The notes under the pieces: model-generated
The model's database searches: none
Seen by the model: the letters and a program-made list of their open reading frames with translations, nothing else
Told to the model about the DNA's origin: nothing
Position numbers and translations under genes: made by a program
Source: Ridgeia piscesae
Taxonomy: Eukaryota; Annelida; Polychaeta; Sabellida; Siboglinidae
Direction of reading: 5' to 3'
Assembly: GCA_025642075.2 (NCBI GenBank)
Contig: JAODUO010000144.1
Coordinates: forward strand, 537,501-601,500
DNA length: 64,000 bases
Shown: piece after piece, positions 37,830 through 56,323 of the stretch
Numbering within the stretch: position 1 is the first letter of the stretch
How the letters are laid out: each line of letters opens with the position of its first letter

Positions 37830-37835
37830 TTTATT
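37830..37835 (-). promoter_or_regulatory. Candidate polyadenylation signal of receptor gene C
   Basis: AATAAA on the minus strand, about 30 bases after the stop codon of gene C. The position is plausible though close to the stop. Confidence 0.4.
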
Positions 37836-37866
37836 TTGTACAGTTATGTTCTCATTTCATCAACAT

Positions 37867-40800
37867 TTAATGTTTCCCGTGAATGAATGCTGACTGATTG
37901 CAATACAAGTACTCATCAGTTTCTCTGGATGGAGTCTTAGGGCTAGATTTTTTCTGGGCGTGTTGTGTCGATTTACTCTTTGAGATGGCGTCCTGGTTGT
38001 AATAGTGGTGCTTGCCCATTTTGTTACTCATCTCCTCTTCTGGAGGGGGTGGCACTGTTGCGTCTAGGGCGAGGCTGTCAGTGGCTCCAACCTGATTACA
38101 TGGTGCAGCCATGGGTGTGTAGCTGTACATTTCAGTGTACGACTCAGTCGATGGTTCCTTCATTAGCCGTGGTTTTGGCTTCGGCCTTGGTGAACTTTGC
38201 TGACTTGAGCTGCCTACTTCCGGAGCTGTAATGCTAACATTTTGATAGAGAGTAGGCTCATTGATAACACTCAGGTATTGGTTACTGACGTGGCCACTGT
38301 TCACTGACATGTCAGGAGGGGGTTCAACAGGCTCATAATCAATGTCTGCGGTGTCAGACGTCCTTTGCTGTTGGTGAGGCTGGGATGCCTCAGTGGCACC
38401 CTGTGATGAATCTATGGCATCGTATGTTGTTGGAGTCTCCGGTTTTCCACCACCTGGCATGTTGTGTGTGTAGTAATACTTGTCCTGATTGTTTGTGTTG
38501 ATTTTTCTTTTCTTTCTGAAAGCAGAAATGGGGCATGCATAACCTATGATATGTTTTATTGCTGACAGTGCACTGTCTTAAGGCCCAGATACACAGTCGG
38601 GCAATGCCATATGGCAGAGACCCATCGGGTGCATGGGCAATGTGTATATGTTTACGTCACCACCAGACACTCTCTGGTGTCTGGTGGTGATCCAACAAGC
38701 GTTATTATTATCCAACATGGGGATCTGATAGCCAATGAAAATACTGACTAACTCCCACCTCGGTGAAACAGTGAAAGAGTGACCATCACATGTAGTCGCG
38801 CTTCTGTCTCACACTGTCAGAATATGTGGCAATACAAGGCCATCCGATATAGCTGATAAACATCAGACATGCTGCGTTGTCATACAACATTGCCGGATGG
38901 TGTATGTGCGTTTTTAGACAGACTTGAAATGTGGATCTCAAAACAATTACAAAGGTACCGGGTAGTTTGTGTTAGAGATAGTCTAAGTATAGTGGTTGTG
39001 AAATACAGCATTTTCTCTCACTGAACTTTGTGTGACATTTGTTGATAATAAGAAATGTGTCCAAGTATCTTGTATGATATGGCTAAACAAAAGGTATATG
39101 AAATGACTGGTTGCCTGCTCAGATGAGAACAATTTAACATGTTTGTGAATTGTGACTAATGGGAAAATGTGCAGGTATTTATAACAGTGTTAGCTTCACT
39201 TCCTTGTTTCACTAATACAGTAACAAATAATTCCACTTCACTACAGTGTCTTGATTTAGGTCTAAAATGTAAATGAAACTATAACAGTTTGCTGAGGAAT
39301 TTTTTTAATGTACACCTGTATGTATAATATGACATGGCGACTGACCTGTTTTTGTGTATGAGTACGCCAACAACTGTCGCCACAACCAGGACGATGTTCA
39401 GTGCAGCTGATAGTCCCAGCAATATATCTTCTGTAAGACAAATGCAGCAGTAACGAATTATATTTGGTATCAGTGAGTTTAATATGTAGAAATATGCTGA
39501 TAATATGTTACAGATATTTTTTCATATATCGTTGTCATTATATCTAGATACATCTATCAGTTCTGCAGACAATTTCAGTTACTACATTAGGAGGCTCAGT
39601 GAAACAGACTTACATAAAGTAGAAAATATGTGGTTTAGTTTGATGAAAAGGGATGTGCTTCTATTAGGCAGTGCATTTATGTAGCGAACACAAGCCTTGT
39701 TGTTTGCAATCTAAATACACGTCTATTTTGTTGTTAACATCTGAGCTAATTTTACAGCCAACATCTGTAAACATCCTTTATGGGTGCCACCAAACTGGAA
39801 CTAAAATCATATAACAGCACATATTTCTTGAGACACATTTTCCCTGTAATTAATCATTTACATGACAAAATATACATGACTAATAGTAGCAGCATTTCAA
39901 ACTAACAAGGCCTATGAGGATAATATTCTGGTTCCTTTATCAACCCTTTATCAAATAAAATGCAAAAAAATATCTTGTCCACCCATTTTTTAACTCAAAA
40001 ACATGACATTTTTAAATGTCCTTCATAAAATATATACATAATAATCTGACTGACCGACTAGTTAAATGAATATGAAATAATTTGAGGTGTGTTTGAAGTG
40101 AAAACTAAAGAACTTACTAGTCGGAAACTGAGACTGTGTGTCATTGGGGTATGGGTCACTCTCTGTTGGCGAAGCATTGGTCGTCCACTCAACTGTTGTT
40201 TGTGAGGTCAGTTTGGGTGTCGTTGTGGTTGTTGTTGTAGTTGTAGGCTTTTTAGTAGTGGTTGTGGTTGTAGTAGCTGCCTTTGTAGTTGTAGTTGCTT
40301 TAGTTATTATTGTTGCTTCCGTTGCTGTTGTTACTGCTGCTGGACTTCCGGGCTGTATAGCTGTAAGTAGACAACAAGCTTCTAAAACGCTGTGATTTGT
40401 ATAGTTCATCCCAGCATAATACCAAATGGATGGTGTGTTTTTACACCTAAGAAAACAAAATTCCCCGCTGACCAAAACATACAGTGTAAAAGAATGTTTT
40501 ATATAAAAAATATAAATATATACAGTAATAATGGACTGACGTTTATGTTTTTTTTTTGAAAACGTACACAGAGTTCAAAAACATTGTGATGAAATATGTA
40601 GTAAAAATATACAGAAAATAATTCTGAAAACTCTGAAAACATACATTATGGAAAATGTTTGATTTTTATAGATGTTAGGATGTAAGAAAAAACCATTAAG
40701 CGGTGCAGAATTCAGTCAGTTATGTTTGTATACAAGTAGAGAGCCTTATACACTATAATTATATCATAAAGCAAATTATGTCTATTTCACTCATTTGGAG

Positions 40801-42090
40801 ATACCATATACAAGTGTACGTGTAACTCCACCCAGACACTCAGGTCCACTGATCTCTGTCTATGGTCAATCTCTCCCTAGCACCAGTGACATTAACCAAG
40901 GTCATTATTCGAGTTATTTACTTTTTGTGGCAGATAAATTGAGTTGCCTGTCATTCCTCAGGTTCTCAACAAGTCCGGATTTTTCTAATGGTGATACCAG
41001 CTGCTGTGTTGATTTATTTGTTGGACGGATGTGTGTAAGCATGTAGTCATATATACAGTAGTCACTTGTAAACAGAGTTAACATCTAAACACATCATATC
41101 CTAGGGTATGTTATGTAAAATCATTTTCATGCCATTTTTGTATGTATTTCAGAGATGTGTGTTCATATTGTATCCTATAAGAAGAGATGCAACAGTGCAG
41201 AATCTACTGTGTTCTCAATGTTTTTAAACAAGTATATTTACAAAAATACTATTTATTTATTTAATTTTATGATACACATGCACCACAATATTCTAACATT
41301 TTAACAAATGGATGACTAAACTTAGCTGCTCTTTTGTTCTTAGATGTCGGGTATAAAAAACTGAGACACCCTAATCTTATGACGGTATAATATAAGTAAT
41401 TTGACATGAGTGGTGATATGACACAAATATATATGTTTCTTTACATAATAATGTTACTATTTCTAGTCCACTAGCACACTGGCACAAGCAAAATGGAAGA
41501 ATCTGTATTTGGAGTCACATCTGACCCCGTGTAGGAGGTATAACAGTCAACACCACACTGGCTGAGTGAGGTCATACGTGGGTATTCATTACACATAAAA
41601 TAACTTCCTCTTTCTTTCAGTCTAATTTCTAAAATGTAATTTTTATATCCGATTTAGAATGATTGACCAGTGTGCTTATTCATGATACCGTTTTGTGTGG
41701 GTTTCAGTTATCTGTCTGGTGTGCATATATGAACTTCAACCGTGTGTGTGTGTGAGTGTTCTTAGTCATAAGAGTTAGGCAGACACTCGGTCATAAGTCA
41801 TAACATTCTTACGGCAGTGCTGCTGACACAGATGCTGACAGCTGCTGACACAGGTGCTGACAGTGGCAGTGTCAAAGTACACAAAAACAGAAATCAATAG
41901 GGTACATAAAGAAGCATGTTCTTTTGAATAACTAAAATCACCAGTTGCATTTTTTAATGTATTAAATTATGTAGTTTTTTCTTATAAACATGATGACAAC
42001 AGTAAATGTGCTGTCGGTGTGTACAGTGTACGTACCTGCACAGTAGAGAGTGAGGAGGAAGAAAAACAGGACAGAACTTCTGCAAGTCAT
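37867..42090 (-). CDS. Receptor C: mucin-like single-pass membrane protein with YxxM/YxN tail
   Basis: Four exons on the minus strand: 42090-42036, 40360-40118, 39430-39346, 38515-37867 (stop). Phases 1, 1, 2 join cleanly into 343 residues. Exon 1 encodes a signal peptide (MTCRSSVLFFFLLTLYCA). Exon 2 is Thr-rich, about 80 residues, and likely O-glycosylated. Exon 3 is a TM helix (ALNIVLVVATVVGVLIHKN) followed by a basic stop-transfer. Exon 4 is a tail of about 215 residues. Tail motifs are TTYDAI, IDYEPV (ITIM-like), TLYQNV (ITSM-like and YxN), YTEM and YTPM (YxxM, PI3K SH2 type), PRPKPKPRL (SH3 ligand type), HYYNQD and LYCNQS. I do not recognise an ortholog. A phosphotyrosine signalling receptor or adaptor is the inferred role. 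It shares intron phases and the first YDxI motif with genes D and E. Confidence 0.78.
38581..38913. mobile_element. 333-bp MITE with TTA flanks (Harbinger-like)
   Basis: The outer 33 bp of each end are inverted copies with 23 of 33 matches (left AGGCCCAGATACACAGTCGG, right end reads AAACGCACATACACCATCCG on the other strand). TTA occurs directly outside both ends, as in PIF/Harbinger target duplications. It contains a perfect 14-bp inverted repeat at 38657-38690. It lies in an intron of gene C. Confidence 0.55.
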
Positions 42091-42497
42091 TCTGTGTGAT
42101 GTAGTACACACTGGCCACAGTACAGTGATGGTCCTCTGTCCTGGTCAGGTCTAGTCACATGTGATCTCCCCTGCTGCTGTTCAGGTGTTACCTGCAATCG
42201 TATACCGTCGCTGCACACAACTTTAACGTAGTTGACTGACTCCGTCAAACTGTTCAACTGACCCACTTTGTACGTTGTCCCCGCACTGCCACTGCCACTG
42301 CCACTGCCAGTGTCTCGTTCCGTCACTACTGCAATGTGCAATCAAGTGTGATATGATTCACTGGAGGAGTGGCTTTGAGTGACAGAATTCTTTCATTCGC
42401 CAACAGGTAGCCTGTGTCACCAAGGGCAGGCAGAAAGATCGACCCAGGTTATTGTGGGGTGACACAGAACAAATGCCATGTATTTCGAAAGTGATAC

Positions 42498-42498
<1 letters not shown>

Positions 42499-42539
<41 letters not shown>

Positions 42540-42579
42540 TGTTTGTGTTTGTGTTTGTGTTTGTGTTTGTGTTTGTGTT

Positions 42580-42610
<31 letters not shown>

Positions 42611-42647
42611 TTGTGTTTGTGTTTGTGTGTATGTGTGTGTGTGTGTC
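42499..42647. repeat. (GT)n and (TTTGTG)n microsatellite
   Basis: A GT tract passes into TTTGTG hexamers and back to GT. It lies just upstream of gene C (minus strand). Confidence 0.92.
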
Positions 42648-43221
42648 CATGGGAAGCAAGCCAGTCAAACTGTATTGGTACCAACTTGTCAAGGAAATAA
42701 ACATTGTATTTAGAAAGTCTGTGCAGTGATGCATGACCAAGAGGCACTTTCTATCAGGAAGCAGTAAACATGTTTATTAAGGTTACCATAAATTAATTAA
42801 AATGCTTCCTCTGGGATTTATGATGTTTATAATACCAACAAATGTTATGTTTCTGTGGAAATAAGTTTAAGCTATCTATAGAAGTTTAAGCTACCTATAT
42901 ATGTTTGCACTACTGAGCGTTTAATCAAGTCTTGAAGCCTTTGTCGGCATCAGCCATAGCACAGTTAGTTGTATAGCTATGTACATACAGTAATGTACAT
43001 ACAGTAATGTACATTTTACTTAGGTGTCAATAAAATTAGAAGTAATTTTTTATTCAGAAGAAAAAAATTTGTTGTTCATTTCGTTGCTTCATTATTTGTC
43101 ACCTTGTGTTGATGTAGTATTAGTTAAGTACAATCACGCGTTAGTTCATATTATGATCATTTCTTATCTTGCTCTGTAAGCAGTTAAGATTGACATAAAA
43201 CATGCATGCATGTATGCATAT

Positions 43222-43222
43222 G

Positions 43223-43314
<92 letters not shown>

Positions 43315-43318
43315 TGTG
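43222..43318. repeat. (GTGC)n tetranucleotide microsatellite
   Basis: About 23 GTGC units, nearly perfect, reading Arg/Val/Cys or Arg/Thr/His peptides in the six frames. Intergenic. Confidence 0.95.
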
Positions 43319-43659
43319 GTGTGTCTGAAACCCAAAGCTATTAAACCAGTGCTGCCATCTAGGGATGACTTAAATCAGTATGACTGTGACATATATTGCC
43401 AATCATTGTTTTGACAGTCCAGGGTTAGATAAATAGAGCTGACATATGATATGTTATTTACAGTCAGATAAGTGGGTGTATTTTGTTGTGTGTAACATAT
43501 TGTTGCAAATACTCTAGAAAGGAGGACTGAATGAAGTAGGTTCACAATCCTAGTGAATGTTGCATGCTAAACAGTTACAACATGTCTGGTGGTATGTCAT
43601 TGAGCTACCCTGGGTATATTTGTGATGCTCCAAGCGACTTCCCATTACAGCTACATTTT

Positions 43660-44400
43660 GTTCCCGTTATAGCTACTTGCTAATTTTGACATGCAAACTG
43701 GTCCCGTTATAGCTACTTATTACACAATTCAGGAGGGGACAGCATTGGCTATGTTAGATTATTGTAACTTCTGTAAGATGTCTACATGAAATGTATTAAT
43801 GAAGGACACATTTTAAAAGTCATAAAAGTGGTATACAAATGTAACTGTCAGTTATTGAAATGGAAAATATTAAAGACAACTACGTTAATTATATAGACTA
43901 CAGAATTGCATTTATCAAAAAGTAATGAAAGTCGATCATAAATTATTCTTGTTATGTGGTGGTGTGACGGCAGCATTATGTTTAGCAACCAGGAACTGGA
44001 AGATGTTAGGATGATGTTTCCCCACCATTTTCACAAATTTGGATTTCCATCTCTCAACATGGTTGTTTGTTCATTTGTTAGTTTCTGTGTAGATATTCCA
44101 CATGTCCATGGAGACGTTTGAATCATCACCGAGCCATGTCTCCACAAAGTAGTCGTTAGTTATCAGTTGTGGAAATTCCTTAGTGGGACACACATCAAAG
44201 CCGTCCACCCCTCATGGACATCAGCTGGATGGAGATGAAATAGTTAATGCTCCCTATCTTGTTACATAATTGTGAAATGGAGAAATAGAAAAGTAGCTAT
44301 AACAGAACTAGTTGAACTGTCAAACTTATTAGTATAGTTATAGCAGGAATAAAAAGTAGCTATAACGGGAAGTAGCTATAACAAGAAGTAGCTATAACTG
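43660..44400 (-). mobile_element. MULE-like DNA transposon remnant
   Basis: A minus-strand coding remnant (about 44203-43964) reads NDYFVETWLG, then an in-frame TGA, then NNHVERWKSKFVKMVGKHHP and NIFQFL. This resembles the C-terminal part of MULE-type transposases (N-N-x-E-x-W ... G-x-x-H-P-x-I pattern). It is flanked by inverted copies of CCCGTTATAGCTACTT (near 43676 and 43715) and AAGTAGCTATAACGGG (near 44352). Several further GTAGCTATAAC repeats occur from 44290 to 44395. The gene is dead. The family is assigned by pattern only. Confidence 0.55.
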
Positions 44401-46570
44401 GAAGACACCACTTTGTCAGGGTGAAAACTGTCACAAAGAAAGAGTTGTGGTAACTACCCCCCACCCCGGTAGGTTATCATTGGTTATCAGGAAGGTGCAC
44501 CAGAGTATATGGGCGGGTTAGGGTTAACAGACACACTGAACAGTAGCAGTGAGGTCATTACACATCACATGTGTCTATTTATGGTAACATGAACTAATAC
44601 AGCAAAGCCAAAGGCTTTCAGGTCAGTCAGGTAGAAGGAACTTCACCATTCCACTCATGAATTCAGTAGAGATACCATGGTATTTATCATTTACATGGCC
44701 CAGCATGTACATAAAAGTAGACGCATAAGCATGACAAAGCAGTGTCCCTAGCATTATTTGCATGTTTTATCTAAATGGCTAATATTAACAATCACAAAAG
44801 TGAGATAGTAAATTTAATTTGCTAGTAATTTACCTATACATTAGCTTAGTTGCAATGGTTAATCACCCTTTGAGATGAAGCTACATCTAAGCCAATGGCT
44901 ATCTAAATTCTCCCACAATCTTGCACATGGTGATTTATCCCCAACTCATTTGCACTTAAATCTAATCCCAGTGTTTCCCCCCCAGAACTATTGTTGGGTT
45001 AATTCTGAGTACATAGTTGTTTGTACTGACCAAACCCAAAATGCCCAAAACTCCACCCACTTCCAAAATGCAGTGTATTTGAAACTAGACCCATCCCAAA
45101 TTCTGTCTACCGGGGGTACATTGAAAAATTGTAACAGGTCACTGGCCTAGTCTATAGAACAACTTTGGCCTATATATAAAACATAGTGAAAAGATTGATT
45201 GGTTCTTCTGTCTGCATGAAATGCAAGCACTAACCAGGTTACTAAATTGTGATGCGTAGTTACATGTTCAGTATTGTCAAACATCAAGAACATAAAATCT
45301 ACTTGTAATCAATATTTCTGCATACATCCAGTGATACGTTTATAACTGGCATAATTATCTTTACAATGATTTAAGTAGACATTCAGTTTGGTTGTTGGAT
45401 CTCCACATATGACGTTTTTAATATTGAGCCTCTTACGATCAGGTGACCTCCCAGACAAATTTCTAAAAAATCTACAAAACATCCCAAAAGTTCTGCAAAA
45501 TCATGTAAAAAAATTCAGTCACATACATTGAAAAACACTAAAACCATTTTTAAAATGCTAATTTATTCATCATAGTATTTATTTACAATTAATATATGTA
45601 TATAAAAACATAAAACATTAACAGAACATTGTTGATTGTCAGTCACGTGTTAATAAAAGAAGTATAATACAGGGTTATTGCGTTGTCTAAACAGAGTCTG
45701 TAGTAATTGAGAACAAAACTAATATAGTACCAGTCTCCTGTCCTGTGTCAATGAGCTGTAATCATGATTAGTATATGTGCATAAACAGTTTAACCTTTGC
45801 TACACCATTTTGCAGTGCTTTGCTGTGTTAAAAATACATACGATATTCAGTTGCCAAAGAAACCCCAGTTACAATGAACACATTTTGGATGATGTTGCAA
45901 TGACTTTCTATCCCGAATACTTAGAGAATGTTAGTATGCATTTCATTAACATAACAATGTTACTTGTTAAGGGACTGAATGAAATGAGAGTTAGCAGTGT
46001 CCATGTAACATATGTACATTTGTAATATACATAATATCACCTCTCTCTTTAAAAACATGAGATGATGTTGTCAAAACATGAGATGATGTTGTCAAACCAC
46101 ATCACACCACATCACACCACAACAATGACACTGCAAACACTGTGTCATTCAGTAGTACTTTAAGTGAACAGAATTGCATTCTGTAACTGAACCGGTTCTC
46201 AAGATTGTGAATGTCCCCTCTTGTGAATAGCAGTAACACAACACTCATTGGAGCCTCTGCAGTCACCAGGTCTATTATTGCTACATCCTGACAGGGAACA
46301 CATTACAAATAGACTCAACAAAGATGGGTTATCAGGTTACATGTTGCTTGGGGTTTGCCCCAAACAGCTCTTCCCAGCTGTACTGGACAGCTGATTTGAC
46401 ATAGGAGAAAGTTGCTGCATTGCTTGTCTTCTGTTAACCCCACCTTCCAGCAACAGCATCACCTGTGCATTAAGGCCAATACAAGTCTCAGAAAATTGAA
46501 CAGATAAACATTGATTGTACATAAAATGTGGTGTGTTACCTTTCTAAATCTTAGTTTGCTAAGTTGGAGC

Positions 46571-46905
46571 TTTCAGCGTCCTCTCAAAGCCTTCATCAGC
46601 ATTGAACTGATTCACTTATGTGTTGTCATGTGCCATTGTTGGTGTTCGTCACATGACTGCACTTAGAAGAAAATCACGGAAAGATTGCAGTCAGTGTGTC
46701 TATTGAGAACTGGATGCCTCTTGTAGATTTCAGTTGCTGGAAGCAGCTGAAATCCATGAGAGGCATCCAACCTTTAACAGACCCACCAGATATATTCTTC
46801 CCACAATTTTCTTGTGCTATCATGTGATGGACACATGTCACATGACAACTGAGTAATGAATGTGACAAATGCTGACGAAGGCATCAAGAGGATGCTGAGA
46901 GGTCT
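46571..46905. mobile_element. ~330-bp fold-back element with central hairpin
   Basis: The whole segment is a diverged palindrome centred near 46740. The outer ends (TCAGCGTCCTCTCAAAGCC at 46574, and the inverted TCAGCATCCTCTTGATGCC at about 46898) match. So do the middle parts around TCACATGA. The centre, 46709-46771, is a 26-bp stem with a few mismatches. No intact coding sequence is present. Confidence 0.65.
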
Positions 46906-47174
46906 CTCTCAGAACAGTAACATCAATTTACAAATCACAAACAAAAATAAGTGAATCCAGTGGTAACCAACATGCTGATATTGTTTGTTTGGTCGGCTGT
47001 AGGTCATCATCAGAGACCTCATGAGCAGTGCCGATACCCATCATATAACCAGTGCTTAACAACAACAGTTTGTGGCATTCTGAAGCATTTAAATGTGAAT
47101 ATACGGTGTTTTAGTTATGTGTATCGGTAAAAAATATGCAAGATAAGTCACTGGAGCGTGTCTTTGTCTTGTTA

Positions 47175-53110
<5,936 letters not shown>

Positions 53111-53695
53111 GTTTGAACAGACGCAGCTTAAGCATACCCTGGCATTAGGTGGTCACACACTGACTAGCTTGTAAGAGGAAGTTACACAGGGAGTTTTCCT
53201 CCAGCCAGAAAATGTATAGTATGCCGCCATGCAGCGCTGGGAGCCCTTTCATGTTCAGTCAACCATGGCAGATTTCTAAGGTTGTTGTACTTATTGCATT
53301 GTGGAGATAGTCTGACCCATTTAACATTTTGGTCAGAGGTGTACAAACAAGACTTCACTGTGTGTGTGTGTGCGTGTGTGCGTGCGTGCGTGCATGTGTG
53401 GTGGGGGGTTGGGGGTTGGATGGGTGTGGTGGTTGGGTGGGTGCTGTCCCCTCTAGCCAACAAAGTGTAAAGCCAATAACTGAGGGTTAACAATCTAAAT
53501 CACTGTTTGACTAATTGGGATTTAGCCGAAAAATATGCAAGACCCCACACAGGAAGTTATATCAACCCGTATACAATGCTGCTATTTGTGTACCTTCAGT
53601 GTACACCACAAGCACATGCAGACAAGCAGGTATGCGTTATATAAATGATTAAACTATTAATGAACAAAACAACACCAGTGTGCTGGGGAGCTGTA

Positions 53696-53970
53696 GGTCA
53701 TGCATGACAATGTGCTCAGCCACATGTGACCAGAGTCTTGAAGAGAGGAAGTCTTCCAGTCTGCCACTAAATATTGCTGATACATTTCACAGTAATTGGG
53801 CGCGGTTCTATGGTGTGCTTAATATGTCATGTTAGGTCATGCGTGACAATGTGCCCGGCCACACGTGACCATGGTCTTGAACAGGAGAAGTCATCCCATC
53901 TGTCACTAAAAGTCCCCTATCTGGTTTTGTAATTGGGTATGGTTCTATCATGGTCTGAATGTGAGGTCAT
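53696..53970. repeat. Two-copy tandem duplication, ~139 bp
   Basis: GGTCATGCATGACAATGTGC at 53696 and GGTCATGCGTGACAATGTGC at 53835 start two diverged copies. Both continue through CACATGTGACC/CACACGTGACC and TCTTGAA. Confidence 0.8.
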
Positions 53971-54334
53971 CTTAGCTGATGCTTTCTTTAGAAATAAAGT
54001 AATTATGGAAAATGTGTCCCAATGAGTACCGTTCTGATGTTTCTCATAAGAGACACAATATAGATAAGTGTGTAAAAGATGAATAAAAAATAATGTGAAA
54101 GGAATGACCAACAAGTAGACACACAATTAGGCAGGATTTTTATTGAAATGAATACATAGTGTTAAATAATGTTTTTGAAAATTCAACCAAACAAGGATGA
54201 AATATTTGTCCTAGTGCACTGTGCTACCAGTAGTTAGTTTCTGAGTAGCAATTCAGTATTTGTATTGAACCCTGGTGATATTATTGTGATCAGTGTCTGG
54301 TCTGTATTGCACAGAATACAGCTGTTCAGGTATA

Positions 54335-54655
54335 TAAAAGGGAAGTTATTAAATAGTGCAGCAATTTCCAATCCTCACAATTGCTCAATGCTCTTTACTC
54401 CCAGGCAGATCTGATCAGTTGAACACCATATCGAATTATTTGGGATGCATCCCACCAATTAATGTGCAAAGACACAACTATCCACCGCTGTCTATAGCAA
54501 GGTACTCATACAGCTGAGTGAACTGGAGCAATGTAGAATGAAACAACTTGCCAAAGGTTGGACACTACAGCACAGGATTCAAACCTGGATCCTCTTAGAC
54601 AAGAGTCAGAAGCTCCAGCAACTGTACCACTGTGCTGATACACTCTACTAATACA
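54335..54655 (-). mobile_element. tRNA-derived SINE-like copy
   Basis: On the minus strand the head reads GCACAGTGGTACAGTTGCTG (A box) and CCAGGTTTGAATCCTG (B box, close to the GGTTCGANTCC consensus). The body matches the copy at 29203-29487. Its body end also matches about 57690-57790. Confidence 0.65.
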
Positions 54656-55135
54656 ACTGTTTATAGGTGTACCAGGTACTAGTAGAACTTGCAATAAACG
54701 TATATTTTGTGAATAAATATGAATGGAAAACAAGAGTTACATAAGGGCATTTCATGTTAATATAGTCTAACTACAGCTGTACATGTTTGGATGACTATGA
54801 AATTGCAAGCAAGCAAATGTTCCGTCCTGCATAACTTGCAGCAGCTTGGAACAGGAAGTTTAATGAAATCATGGGGCACCGGAAATGATGTGACTAGCTG
54901 TAAACAGCTTTTCAATGTTTGGTGAATGTGTCCTGTAGTTCGTGACACAGCTATACTGTATGTGGATCTTTTCAAATGATAACGGATAACAATCTTTTGT
55001 GGAGAGGTGCTGTGGGTGCTTTATGTGGGTTGTCTTGTCGTGAGAATGGACACTTGTGTTGTATGTGGAGGTTGACCTACACTCACCACAGGTGGCTGTA
55101 AATAACATTTAATAGTCAACACATCACACAAACAC

Positions 55136-55450
55136 ATTTGCTGACAGACAGGCAGGCAGGCAGGCAGGCTGATACAGATAGACAGACACCATCAGGCAGA
55201 CACAGACAGGCAAGCGGGCAGACAGGCAGACATAGACAGGCAGACACAAGCAGGTAGACACTGACAGGCAAGCGGGCAGACAGGCAGACATAGACAGGCA
55301 GACACAGGCAGGCAGACACAGACAGGCAGACACAGGCAGACACAATCAGGCATACAGGCAGCTATAGACAAGTGGGCGGGCGGGCGGGCCGGCGGGTGGG
55401 CGGGCGGGCGGGCGGGCGGGCGGGCGGGCGGGTGGGTGGTCGTACAGGCA
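55136..55450. repeat. GCAGACAG repeats followed by a (GGGC)n tract
   Basis: Degenerate GGCAGACAGGCA-type repeats up to about 55370 are followed by about 65 bases of GGGC/GGGT units (55374-55439). The GGGC part has many runs of three G with 1-base loops on the plus strand, a strong G-quadruplex pattern. Confidence 0.92.
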
Positions 55451-56323
55451 GGCCAAATTAAATAATATAGTGAATATTGTGAATTTTTTTGTAAACTCAG
55501 ACATGCTACTTTACTTTTAAATGTACATAGTTACTGTGTTAATCTAAAATTATTTTATTTCCTATCAATAAAATTGTCATTAGAAGATATGAAATTAATT
55601 AGAAAAATGAAGTTCTTATGTAATGATATATCAAATCCTTCGGACTGTTTGAACTTTGAAGCACATTATATTTCACTTCCGAGGCAGGCACGTTCAGCTG
55701 TGCACTCAACTACTCTGGGAAACTGTAATGATGCAAAGACCATTGCTATAAATCCACTAGTGTCAGTAGCCAAGTCATCATTTATACAGCTTAATGAACT
55801 AAGGCAACATGGAGTGGATGCCATTTTCTAAGCTTTGTGATGACAGTGAAATGATTCACACCATGGTCTTCTTGAGTCTTGTGTAAAAGTCTGATAAAGT
55901 GTTATAGTAGATTTGGTAATCTGATGTGTTACCATTTTCAATCAACAGTTTGGGTTAGTTCAGCTTCAGGCACGCTGTAATAATTGTCATCTGCGTCGAG
56001 GTCATTCATGACCATCACCACACTTGTTATGTCAACATGTGTTTCTGCAAAGTTCCACTCGCATTCCAGAGCCCAACATTCCACCACCAGCCCATCACTA
56101 GCCCCTTCTGGCTATTCTGCCTGATACTTCGGGCTACCCTGTTGGGCACTTTGGGATATATTGTTGGGCATGTCAGGCAGCACTGTCAGCCATTTCAGGT
56201 ACTCTGTCGGGGCTTTCAGGCAATTCTGTTGTACACTTCAGTTAACACTGTTGGGTGGTTCAGGCTACCGGGTACTCTGTTGGGAATTTCATCGTCTGTT
56301 GGGTGGTTCCGGCTAGTCTGTGT

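Larger units (their letters stand above)
42144..47174. other. Spacer between receptor genes C and D
   Basis: Besides the separately listed microsatellites, transposase remnant and fold-back element, this 5-kb spacer shows no recognisable gene. Frames at 44875-45150 (plus), 45777-46025 (plus) and 46337-46522 (minus) have no known resemblance. Confidence 0.45.
53111..56323. other. Spacer between receptor genes D and E
   Basis: It contains a 139-bp-offset tandem duplication, a SINE-like copy, GGCAGACA-type repeats and a GGGC array, all listed separately. The plus frame at 55574-55831 (85 codons) has no recognisable family and no supporting context. Confidence 0.45.

Noticed and set aside
46574..46620. 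Possible hammerhead ribozyme on the minus strand (CTGATGA ... GAAA)
   Set aside because: The two core boxes are present, but the bases between them do not form a stem II, so the fold is not supported.
55574..55831. 85-codon plus-strand frame between genes D and E
   Set aside because: No recognised family, no splice or promoter context, and no similarity to neighbours. It is compatible with chance.
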